64,000 bases of DNA. Source: Ypsolopha sequella (Eukaryota; Arthropoda; Insecta; Lepidoptera; Ypsolophidae). Shown piece by piece: positions 1 to 10,200 of this stretch. Each line of letters opens with the position of its first letter. Position 1 is the first letter of the stretch. Both the position numbers and the translations under genes were made by a program. The stretch is from positions 1 to 64,000 of the forward strand of contig CAKOHE010000035.1 of assembly GCA_934047225.1 (NCBI GenBank). Reading direction: 5' to 3'. The notes beneath the pieces were generated by a model. The model ran no database searches, was not told the origin of the DNA, and saw nothing but the letters and a program-made list of their open reading frames with translations.

Positions 1-861
1 CGGTCAAATCACTCAAACATTTATTTATCAAATTCAAATAGTTTATTTTGTAAAGTATTTGACTACAAACCGTGCATAAGGTCGGTATTATAATAGAATA
101 TCGGATTATCGGATTCGGGCAATTCTTGATATCTACTTTAATATCCCAGCTAGCAAAGTATCAATAAAAGAAAATTTACCAAGGAGTGCTATAAATGTGA
201 CATAAAAGCAACGCTATTGCTCCTTGTCTCGCGCTGCTATATATTGGTGTTTCAGATCACTATTTAGATGTACAAGCTTTAAAAGCCAAATCGTGATAAT
301 ACGTGATGCCATAAACGTTTATTCAACTGCTTTTAAAAGCACGTATAACACAGCTGTAAAACAGTTCTCACAAAATCGTCTTACACAAACTATTCTCTAT
401 AACAGGTTTTAATAGTACGCTTTTGTAGCAAAGTTGGGCAGTTGTGGCTTCCAATTCACTGCATTACTGCTGGTGATATATCTGGCACGCTTGTTACTAG
501 TCCATGATATAAAAGAACACACCACAGCTCATCTGCATATTTTCTATATGCTTGCGCTATTAACATTATAAGGGATCTATAATTACACTAAAAAGTAGTT
601 AATACACTATAGCAAGGCCCATATAACACCAGTTACATTCTAGATGTTTTTGCTCCCATATAATGCTAAGAAGCCACATAATAACTGAAAATGATACCTT
701 TATGGAAACCTTCTGTTCTACAAGAGAACTTGCAACATCTTTTTTAAGAAACCCTTCAAGCCTAGTTGTTTTAGAATAAAATGGTATTAGGTATAGTTCT
801 TGCACTAAAATACAAGGAAAATATTGCTTGGAAAAATCATTCATGGAATTTTTTTCCGTCC
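1..861. other. AT-rich DNA, no gene seen
   Basis: I see no coding region with protein-like composition, no clear repeat structure and no RNA gene here. Short open frames on both strands have low-complexity, AT-driven composition and are not supported. Confidence 0.5.
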
Positions 862-1012
862 ACCGCGTCCATGTGAAAAGTATTATTTTCTCCTATTTCG
901 TGCTATCCCGAGGCCCACCGACGCGACGTCGTCATAATGCAGTGCGCGCTGATATGAACTTTATTTCAATATAGTTTCTGTTGATATTTGTACCGACACA
1001 TGTTGTCTCAAG
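862..1012 (-). repeat. Diverged partial copy of the TTAA-flanked MITE family
   Basis: About 150 bases align by eye with the inner half of the three TTAA-flanked elements at 2.8, 24.4 and 29.1 kb. They share the ATGTGAAAAGTATTATTTTC block followed by a diverged arm that matches the CGATATTCATACAGACAAAC region. Neither terminus nor a TTAA pair is preserved, so this is an old truncated copy. Confidence 0.5.
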
Positions 1013-1359
1013 GTCTGCGAGTTGGTACAAAACTGTAAGTAGGTTTAAGGTACTTGTGTAAATAAATAAATGTACAAAAGTCTATTCTTTTTATCGTCAA
1101 TATTTACGATTCGAAAACCATTTTGAGGAATTGCTTTCCTTAACCGTTTCTAGTATACATATATTAAAATACAATCAAATCCAAATTTACAGTTTAATTA
1201 TCAAAATATTCAAAATCGGAGCACTCTGCATGATAACGCCACCTAGCGTCGGCTGACTAAATTCTCATTAATTAAGAAAGCCTGGTTCATGATTTAAAAT
1301 ACACTTTATTTATATCTTTATGCCAATAGATGTCAGTGGTTTTCTAGCTTCAAATACTT

Positions 1360-1485
1360 ATATGTCATATAATATTTTTCTATTCGCCTGATGACGACCC
1401 CACTGAGGGGTCGAAATATAATGCTTAAATCCATTTAATTAAGTATTTATATTTATGTAAAATAAAGTAAGTAAGTAAGTAAATC
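1360..1485 (+). repeat. Probable retroelement 3' end with hairpin and (AAGT)n tail
   Basis: CTGATGA at 1388-1394 is followed by a 6-bp stem (GACCCC, five-base loop, GGGGTC) and then GAAATATA. About 50 bases later an (AAGT)n tail runs at 1465-1483. A hairpin followed by a short tandem tail is what the 3' end of a LINE-like retroelement looks like. No coding sequence remains upstream. A similar hairpin with GAAATATAT occurs at 28.5 kb and in weaker form at 45.0 kb. Confidence 0.4.
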
Positions 1486-1670
1486 GTTTATTTGTGAGAA
1501 TTCGGGTTTACAATGGATGTAACATATAATTACAGTCCCAACAAATTCAACCATGTCATGGCGTACAAATATTTGGTTGTATATTTAAATCATGCACTAA
1601 CAAAAAACAAATTGAGAATAATTATAAATATTATAAAACATATATGTCAATTAAATAAGAACAAATGTCA

Positions 1671-1991
1671 ATATATAAGGTCTTTCAATTTAAATTGAAA
1701 GTATTTTAGGAGGTAACACTAATCAAAGTCTTCTTGTACGAGTTCCACTATTTTATTTCTTTAATTATTGCGACTAGTTTCGTCTATTTGACATCGTCGG
1801 GCTGATTGGAATAGGTTAATAGTATATTTAATATAGGTTAATAGTAATAATTAAGTAATAAAAAGTTTGTATGGACCAGTGAAGAAAAAGTTCGCGCAAG
1901 AAAAAGTACTTTGCAGTGGAATGTGATGTATTAACGATACTGAATCACCTCCAAAATTACTTTAAATTGAAATTGAAAGACCTTATATAAT
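1671..1991. mobile_element. MITE-like inverted-repeat element, ~320 bp
   Basis: The left arm (1671-1714, beginning ATATATAAGGTCTTTCAATT) is mirrored by the right arm (about 1945-1991, ending GAAAGACCTTATATAAT). The arms share about 40 positions with few mismatches and enclose about 230 bases of non-coding AT-rich DNA. This is the layout of a non-autonomous DNA transposon. The superfamily cannot be told from the sequence. Confidence 0.6.
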
Positions 1992-2072
1992 ATGTAAAAA
2001 AAAAAAACTTGAAGTTGGAACAAAACAATCGTAGGAATATCAAACTAGTTACAATGCAAAAATGTCTGTAGT

Positions 2073-2514
2073 AATGACCGATGGTACCGGAACAACACTT
2101 CTGCCGACTTCTTTCAAAAAAAAGACAAAAAGACAAAAATATTTATTTCTCAAAGCACAATATTCACACAGATTTACAAAAATACCCACTTTAGAAACAC
2201 AAAAAGAGTAAGTTTAGTGTACAGTATTGCGACAGACTATTGAATTATTACTTAAAAAAAATATTGTAACATTTGAGCGAGAGGTACATAATAATTGATA
2301 TAACAGCAGACCCCGCACTAAGTCTAACTTGTCTACGCGGAGTCTAAAACCTTCATGTCTTGTTTCTTCCTGAAACATTATGTTATCTAGAAGTCGGCGC
2401 TCCCATATTGGTTTTTATGTTGCTATATCGTAGGGATTGCGCCAACTTCTAGATAACACAATGTTTCAGGAAGAAAAAGTCGGCAGAAGTGTTGTTTCGT
2501 TATCATCGGTCATT
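2073..2514. mobile_element. Nested hairpin (foldback) element
   Basis: Outer arms at 2073-2107 and 2470-2514 share AATGACCGATG, AACACTTCTGCCGACTT and their complements. Inner arms at 2364-2400 and 2440-2476 share TTCTTCCTGAAACATT, then TGTTATCTAGAAGT and complement. The two levels of symmetry make a compound foldback. No open frame is supported inside. Confidence 0.55.
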
Positions 2515-2543
2515 ATACAATTATTTTTAACTTGTTAGGCAAT

Positions 2544-2706
2544 GGTATCGATTCGGCATAACACGTCTTAACTTATTTTGACAGGACTAACCTTATTTTA
2601 AGCGTCCTGTCTTTTTCTTTCTTTATCGAAAAGACAAGGACAGAACGCTTAAATTTAGTTTAGTCCTGTAAAATAAGTTAAAATGTGCTTCACCGAATCG
2701 GTACCA
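2544..2706. mobile_element. Short palindromic MITE, ~163 bp
   Basis: Nearly the whole element is one imperfect palindrome. GGTATCGATTCGG at the left pairs with CCGAATCGGTACC at the right, and the AACTTATTTTGACAGGACTAA arm pairs with the TTAGTCCTGTAAAATAAGTT arm. The centre is pyrimidine-rich. A transcript would fold into a single long hairpin. Confidence 0.6.
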
Positions 2707-2790
2707 CCGACTGTTGTTATATTTGAAGTCAGTTACTACATTTTTGTTAAAAGATTTTTTAATTTACATTTTTTAGTGTTGGCAGGTTAA

Positions 2791-3256
2791 GGCGATTACC
2801 ATCGCCAAATTAGCAGCTCGATATTTGTCAGTACGAATATCAACGGAAACGACATTGAAATAACGTTCATATCAGCGCGCAATGCATAGTGGTTGTTACG
2901 ACTCTCGCTGCGTCCTTGAAAGAGCGAAATAGGAGAAAATTATACCTTACACATGGACGTGATTGTTCGATTGAATAATCCTATGTTATGTTTATAGCTA
3001 TCAAGTTTATCTATTTATCAAAGCATAAATGAATTAAATCGGCCAAGCCACTTAGGAGCAGTAGGAAATTCAAGCCAAAAAACACCATTTAGTTAATACA
3101 TTTTTTCATGTAGAAGTTTTGGTGGTATTAAATAGAAAAATGTTGCATATCTTGTCTAAGAGCTGATTATTCATAATACATTTTTTCATTATTTTTGTTT
3201 TGGCCGTAAAAGAGGAGTAGGCTTTAGAAAGTACCCATTTGGCAATAGTAAGGGCC
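2791..3256 (+). mobile_element. TTAA-flanked MITE, copy 1 (piggyBac-type target)
   Basis: This 466-bp element begins GGCGATTACC and ends AGTAAGGGCC. It lies between TTAA tetranucleotides at 2787-2790 and 3257-3260. Two further copies occur at 24443-24907 (opposite orientation) and 29100-29565, each also exactly between TTAA pairs. TTAA duplication is the hallmark of piggyBac-like transposition, so I infer mobilisation by such a transposase. No transposase is encoded. Confidence 0.7.
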
Positions 3257-3394
3257 TTAAATTGTGAAATATGGGTAGATATTGCAAACGCGCTGTTGGT
3301 TTGTAACAAAGTTCAATGACTACTTCAATGACTACTATCAGCACCATAACACAAAGCTATTGCCGCAAATAGATGCAAATAAATATAGCTAAAC

Positions 3395-3972
3395 TATGTA
3401 TTTTTACAATCAGTTGTTTACTACCTACAATTTGATGCCCATATTTTAATTTTATTAAATATATTTTACTTTTTTTTATATTTTTCATTTGCGCTCAATT
3501 TTTTTTAATCGCTATAGTTTTCCTGTAATTGGCCAGTTATGATCTATAATCGTCATTTTTTTCATATTTTTCGGTTTACCAGTTTCGGAGATAAGGGGCC
3601 ATATTTTTACATATACATATGTTTGTGTTTTTTTTAAAGATTTCCCGAAACCAGTGCCAGCTAATATAGTAAAAGTATATATTTTTACAATCAGCTTTTT
3701 AATATCTACAATTTAATACCCATATTGTATTTTTAGAATAATAATTTTAATTTTTATAACTTTTTGTTGGACATATTTTGAACAATTTCAAAATTTTAAT
3801 ATATTTTTACACGGTTATATGTGGGCAAATTAATTCTATTTTTGTGCAAAATTTCATGTCTTTATCTTTAATGGTGCTAAAGTTGTGAGGGTGTGACATA
3901 CAGACGAACAGACAATGGAGTCTCACCATGAAGGTTTCTTTTGTACCTTTTAGGTACGGAACCCTAATAAAA
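3395..3972 (+). repeat. Dispersed lepidopteran-type repeat with GGAACCCTAA end
   Basis: The block contains AGTTTTCCTGTAATTGGCCA, a poly-T/AT-rich middle and the terminal TTTTAGGTACGGAACCCTAA. The same sequence runs in the opposite orientation at 51184-51690. Inside the block a segment of about 60 bases (TTTTTACAATCAG, CTACAATTTGATGCCCATAT) recurs in diverged form near 3675-3735. It is non-coding. Confidence 0.5.
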
Positions 3973-4171
3973 TAAACTATTACGAATACGAATTCCCTAC
4001 AAAATAAATTGTGGTACAAACTAGGTCGCTTGTGATAAAAAAATCCATAAAGATTGTACCCAGTTGCTCTAGTTTTTTTTGTAGTTTATCTGTAAAAAAT
4101 GTTTTTCCTTCTCATGTAATAATAATAATATTATTTGCCACTAATGATACAATTTACATAACAAATTATAT

Positions 4172-4434
4172 ACAAGGTGACTTTTTGATCATCGTCCAAA
4201 TTCATACTGGAGGCTTGATAAGTAATCAGTATCTTGGATTAGTAACAATTTTTGTGAAATTCGTAAAATGAAATTTCAGCTTCCCATATAAATTTAGTTC
4301 CAGTCCCGAGTGAATCACTAAGGGAGTCGAAATTTCATGTTACGAATTTTACCAAAATTGTTATTGATGCATGATACCGATCACTTACCAAGCCACCAGT
4401 ATGAATTTGGACGATGATCAAAAAGTCACCTTGT
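4172..4434. mobile_element. MITE with ~50-bp terminal inverted repeats, copy A
   Basis: The 263-bp element begins ACAAGGTGACTTTTTGATCA and ends with its complement TGATCAAAAAGTCACCTTGT. Inverted similarity runs about 50 bases inward on each side. Flanking TATA on both sides fits a TA target duplication, as used by Tc1/mariner-type transposons (inference). A second copy lies at 44705-44969. Confidence 0.7.
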
Positions 4435-4764
4435 ATATAGAGTGACAAATTGGTCTAAGACTTGGCCTATGACTAATTGCAACATACAAAAAACCGCCGA
4501 TTTTCAGCTTAGTCTTTTATCTACAGGAACAAGAAAAATAAATAGGTAATAAATAACAAAGGAGTAGGAGAAATTAAACCTATATATAGAAAATGAAGTT
4601 ACAACATAAAATACTAAGGAACATTATACAAAATAGATTCAAGACAGTTAAAAAAATAAATAATCAACCAAACATATTACTACACCATAGCCTACCACAC
4701 ACCTAGGATTGCATAGAAAGCTTGTTGTTGCCGATATGCATGGGTGCATCCCATCTTAAATTAT

Positions 4765-5636
4765 AGTACATTTCATTACGAGTGCGGAAAGCCTGTCATT
4801 GCAAAGAGTTCCGACAAATGTCTACCCGAGCCGAGGCGCAGCCGAAGGTGAGGGTTGACAGTCGGAACAAGTTGCAATGACGGTTCCGCACGTGTACTGA
4901 ACAACTATTTTTAATACAGTTGCGAAAAAATGAAGCAATTTAATAAAATAATAAAACACAATAAACTCAACTAACTAATCATTTGTTTCTTTAACTATTT
5001 GCTATTTTCTCTTCTCTCCACGCAATAAATTCGTCGTATGTAGATATTTAGCGACTTTTTGACTTTTCCGATAAAATGTTCTCCGAAGCATTTTGTGCAA
5101 TTATACTGAGTTCCGGTGGTGTTAATTCAAATAAAATATCGTCGAAATTACTCATTTTGTGCAACAAACAACTAAACTCGCAAAGAAAATTTTTGGAAAA
5201 TGGCGCCAACCGTAAAAGAATATAAGCAGCAGAGATTTTTTTTTGTTTTCTTCACCCATTCTGGGTAGGCAAAGGGAACTATGCCCATACAGCCAAGTCT
5301 TCAGTAGAATTTTTTGAAAATGAAATTTAATGAGATGAAATGAAATGAAACCTAACCTAACTCATTGAATCAAATCTTTAAATCTGATATTGAAACAAAT
5401 TAGTAGCTTCTTTTTAGAAATATTTGCATGAATCATAAAAACTTCTATGATTTTTTTTTTGTAAAAACTTCGTGGTTGGTTTTTTCTTTTTAATAGACAT
5501 TATTTTGACAGTTGGGAAAGAGAACGCACGAGTTCGGAAAAGGTAAAGAAAAAGCTCGAGTATGTAATAGCCCACATCCCGAACGCTATACGTCTCTGCA
5601 ATACGCCACTTTTTGAGCAACTGTATTAAAAAAACA
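4765..5636 (-). mobile_element. Remnant of a tyrosine-recombinase (Crypton-like) element with terminal hairpin
   Basis: On the minus strand the element ends at 4765 with a compound hairpin and the terminus AATGTACT. Arms GTGCGGAA/TTCCGCAC, CATTGCAA/TTGCAATG and GTCGGAAC/GTTCCGAC are stacked around a GC-rich GAGCCGAGGC...GCCGAAGG core (4765-4905). A short coding remnant at 5048-5155 lies inside. TTTTTAATACAGTTGC near 4911-4926 is inverted near 5617-5635, marking the inner body. The same kind of hairpin ending in AATGTACTA occurs at 17352-17489, 21797 and 31182, two of which belong to elements with clear tyrosine-recombinase fragments. The class assignment is inference. Confidence 0.5.
5048..5155 (-). 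pseudogene. N-terminal fragment of a tyrosine-recombinase-like protein
   Basis: A 35-codon frame starts MSNFDDILFELTPPELSI and ends in a stop just after KSKSR. In another frame the coding signal continues with STYDEFIAWREEKIANS (about 5043 downward). That resembles the first helix of the core-binding domain found near the N-terminus of Crypton-like tyrosine recombinases in insects. The frame break shows it is dead. The family match is from memory of such proteins and is moderate at best. Confidence 0.4.
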
Positions 5637-5639
5637 TTT

Positions 5640-5778
5640 ACGGTGTTACCACAAAACGGTGTTTAACTTTAGACAGCGTTTAAATCTTGCTGTCACTCTT
5701 TTACAATATGAAAAAAAAGGTGACAACGACAGATTTAAAGACTGTCTAAAGGTAAACACCGTTTTGTAGTAACACCGT
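5640..5778. mobile_element. Palindromic MITE, 139 bp
   Basis: ACGGTGTTACCACAAAACGG at the left end is mirrored by the right-hand arm ending AACACCGT. The arms run almost to the centre (ACTTTAGACAGCGTTTAAAT against its complement), leaving about 20 unpaired bases. It is flanked by TT...TA, so a TA target is possible. Confidence 0.65.
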
Positions 5779-6309
5779 TAGAGTTCATAAAGCATATACA
5801 CTATGACTTTAAACTGAACCTCAATAATTTTAGGTTGTATTATTTATTAAACATTTATAGAACACACTTTGACTTTATGAACGAGTAATATTTGTTATAC
5901 TAATGTCATGCAAAGACTATATTATGTTTAATGGTCATAGATAAAGTATTTAAATGTAACTGTAACTGAAATTTAGCAAAGAGATAAATACCATGGTAGT
6001 TATAATGAGCGGTTTTCGAGATTGACCTTGATCAAGCTTTCACAGGTAAACATAGATGGCGTTACCCTGCTTTCAAGTGTCAAAAAACAAAGATTATTTT
6101 TTAATCTGTGGGCAGCAATATTTTGGGGGCTAAAAAATTTCAAGTCAAGTGTCAAACCCAACAACATCCTTCTCTTATTTTGTTGTGTTTATATGGTGTT
6201 GTTTTCTACTTGGTGCTTCATTCAACTTTCAACATGGTCACCCCATACATTGTGGCTAATTGTAAAAATATATGAACATACAGTTCCCCTAAGAATTCAT
6301 TACGGAAAG
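5779..6309. other. AT-rich DNA left of the BEL/Pao element, no gene seen
   Basis: No coding, RNA or repeat structure is supported here. An open frame crossing into the 5' LTR (6022-6360) has no recognisable domain and ends at the LTR boundary region. Confidence 0.5.
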
Positions 6310-6774
6310 TGTTCGCGCCACTTCTTGTGGCTCTCATACTGCGGGGTAGTTGTGAATTAATATTTTCAACTGTCATTTTCGCTGCATCTCCACCCGCTTA
6401 GTTTTGGACGCAAATCAATCAGTCGTCAATCAGAAGCCTTTCACGCCGGAGGTATACGCTGATTGTCATTCGACTAGGTCCTACCTCGACCCTACCGCCC
6501 GCCATTTTGAGATCGCACCCGCTGTGCGCCTCATTTTCATCTATTACTATTACGAAGAAGATTAGCCGAGAAGAGCGCAACCAGGCACGAAGAGGAAGAA
6601 GAAAACCATCTTGGAGAACACCAGAGACTTGGTGGCTCAGGCGAAGCGTGGTTTGTGGTGCATGCAGCTCCTTCCCAAGGTCAGATCTTTCATCTTCGTA
6701 ATTATTTCTCTTCACTTCCCGCTATTTGTAAAACCTATGGTGATACAAAGCACTGCCGTCATATCGCGTGCTCA
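6310..6774 (+). repeat. BEL-1 5' LTR
   Basis: The LTR begins TGTTCGCGCCACTTC and ends ATCGCGTGCTCA. It should carry the promoter and the transcription start of the element. Directly downstream, TTTTTTGGCCATTCGAGCCG contains a TGG that could open a tRNA primer-binding site, but I could not match it confidently to a particular tRNA. Confidence 0.88.
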
Positions 6775-7236
6775 TTTTTTGGCCATTCGAGCCGGATCTA
6801 GATCCATTTTAGGCCCTTTGATCTGCGATCTATAACCATTTTTTGGTATTTCCAACCGCTATCTTCATGTTCTTTGTCTAAAGAACACGTGAATTCCGCT
6901 CTAATTTTCACTCTGCCCGCAGTATTACCCCGCATTCCCGCTCTTATTTGCATTATCTATGCATTAAAACCCCGCATTCGTCAAAATATTAGTGATTCCA
7001 TTTCCTATATACTGGAAATTATAAATTATCTACAGTGAAATACGCCATTCTGTTAATTTATCCGCTGCGATTATACCATTTGATCATTTCACAGAAAATA
7101 TTATCTGCCTACCTGCTAATTCTTAATATTATCGAGAGGTACTCGTACACAGGTTCGTCCGCCGCCCGTGTTATCTCTAACTCATTAGCATTATTCTATG
7201 TTGTAGTCAGTATAAAACTTTCAATAGTTCTGGTAC

Positions 7237-10200
7237 TTGCCTAACTTTGTACTATATAACATGCCAAATTCCGCAGAAGCTGCAAAATTAAAGATGTCGT
7301 ATAGTTTAAAGAAGCTTAAAAATAAAAGGCAAGAATTGTTTAATCGCCTTCAGAGAGTTTATGACTTTTCTAAAACCGCTTTAGAGGATGTTTCTTCGGC
7401 AGAATTGTTTATGGCCAATGTCGAAACTTTGGATACTGTACGCTCAGAAATTCATGTAATCATAGATGAAATTAATGACACAGAGGTATTGATAAATCCT
7501 AATTTTGAACCAAATTATCAAAGTTGGTCAGCTTTTGAGGATCTTTACTCCCATTGCAAATACATCAACCGGAAGTTATCACATTCTTCGAAATCGGCTG
7601 ACTCTAAAGTTAAAGCTCCACGTGACATGGAATGTCCCAAAAAACCTACTATCAAGCTTCCAAAACTGGAACTCGTTGGTTTTTCTGGTGAAGCTACTAT
7701 GTGGCCAACATTCTATGAAACATTTAAAACCACGATTCACGATAATCCGGACTTGACCGACAACGAACGAGTACAATACCTGATGGGTAAACTTTCTGGC
7801 CGGGCACTTTCGATTTGTTCTGGAATCACACCGAACGCAACTAACTACGACATAATCTGGAAAACACTCGTTTCTACTTTTCAAGACTCGCGTAGTTTAG
7901 CCACTACTTATTTGGATCAAATGTTTGAATTTCGCCCTTTAACTACCGCTAGTTCAAAAAACTTGGACTTGTTTTTAGACAAGTTCTGTTCCGCTGTTTC
8001 GTGTTTAAAATCGCTGAATATTAAAGATCTTTCGGATTTTATCCTTATGTATTTGGCCCTTAAAAAACTTGATGTTGAAACCGCTCGTTCATTTGAAATG
8101 TTTAAACGTGGTTCCGATTTACCCCATTATGATGAATTAATATCATTTTTACGGGAACAAACTAAGATACTGAACCGCACTGCACCCGCAATTACCGCTC
8201 CCGCTCCGAACCGCTCCGTTAATAATAATAACAACAAAACCGGGTACAGTACCAAGTCAACCCATGCTTTTGTCTCCGCTTCGACCAATAATAATTGTTG
8301 TCCGCTATGTAAACAATTAAAACACTATAATTTATATAAGTGTCCCGAATTTGTGAAACTAGATATCGAGAAAAGATTTCAGTTCATCAAATCTAATAAC
8401 GGTTGCACCAATTGTTTAAGTATTACGCATAACAATTCCGCTTGTAAATCGTCTTATAATTGCCGCCATTGTAATTGTAAACACCATTCGATGTTGTGCC
8501 GCAAACAAAATGTGATGAATACTCACACCGCGCTTGGTCAAAATATTACCGTGTCTCCACGCACACATACGCAATCTTCGAGGTTGGTGGATCCTGCCGT
8601 ATCGGCGACTAACACAGAACATATGACTAATGATTCTCAATCCGTACCAACTGCGAGTAATAATATTTCTTTATGTAACTTACAGCCTAACTCGCAGCGT
8701 AATGAAACATGCCTTTTAGGTACAATTCAAGTGATCGTGAAAGATTCTAACGGTATGTCTGTCCGTCTACGTGCGCTCTGCGACCCTGCGTCACAATCCA
8801 GTTTTTCGACGGTTTCCTGTTGTGAGAAGCTTAACTTAAAATATGAGAAAATTCCCCGCGCTTTTGTTAAGGGCATCGGCTCTTCATCAAACCCAATTAA
8901 GGGTGCGACAAACCTTAAATTGTTTTCACGATTTGATGATTCGGTTTCAATTTCGCTTGACACTTATGTAATCGACCGTATTACCGACAACTTACCATCG
9001 GTGCAGGTGGATTTGTCTACGCTTTCGTATTTAAAAGATATCACACTTGCTGATGAAACATTTTACTTACCGGGTGAGATTGATATTCTTATCGGTGCAT
9101 CTTTATTCGCGGATATCTTGTTATCAGGCCGCGTCTCTGGTCCCCCGGGTACGCCGACGGGATTTCAGACCATCTTCGGTTTTACGCTAATTGGTAATAC
9201 GCCTGTTTACCAAAATACCGCATGTTCAATTTCGTTATGCTCTTATATGGAGATTGAACCGCCAATAGATTTTATTTTACAAAAATTTTGGCAATTAGAA
9301 GAGGTGCATTGTGAACCTGCTTCTAGTCCCGCAAATGATGAATGTGAAAAATTATTTATTAACAATGTGTCACGTGACCCCGCTGGTCGCTATTCGGTTT
9401 CTTTACCGTTCGCACGGAATCCTAACATACTAGGAAACTCGTACCATCACGCAAAAAAGTGTTTTATGTCTCTTGAGCGTAGGTTTGTTTCTAACGCAGA
9501 TTTACGTTCCGAGTATAACAATATAATAAATGAATACCTAACTAAAGGTTACATATCCCCGCTTCATAATGATGACCAATTATCTCTTGGTTATTATATT
9601 CCGCATCATCCCGTAGTGCGTGTTGATAAATCAACGACAAAGGTGCGTATTTGTATGAATGCCAGTACTAAGACTGACTCCGCTGATGGTACTCGTGTCT
9701 CATTAAATGACACGCTGCACACAGGTGCTAATTTGCAAAACGATTTGTTTTTAATTTTACTTGACTTCCGCTTGTATGAAATCGCTTTTACCTCGGATAT
9801 CAAACAAATGTTCTTACAAGTTTTGGTTAACGCCGATGATCGCAAATTTCAAAAGTTTTTATACCGCTTTGACACGTGTTCACCGCTTATCGCTTATCAG
9901 TTCAATCGCGTCTGCTTTGGACTACGTAGTAGCCCTTTCCTTGCGATGAGAGTAGTCAGGAAACTCTGTGAGGATGGGAGTTCAGCGTACCCGCTCGCCG
10001 CTACTGTAGCCGCACGAAACTGTTACATGGACGACATCTGCTATAGCACGCCCACCGTGCAGGGCTCCTTACAGCTCAGAGATGAGCTGGTAGGATTGCT
10101 TAAGGCCGGTGGCTTTGAGCTCGTCAAGTGGTCTAGTAACTGTCAACAGTTACTTGATACACTGCCTGATACTCACCGCTTAAATTCTAGTAAGAATTTT

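Noticed and set aside
6507..6701. A 64-codon open frame found almost unchanged in both LTRs (also 12876-13070).
   Set aside because: It is conserved only because the LTRs are copies of each other. The translation is Arg/Ser-rich with no domain.
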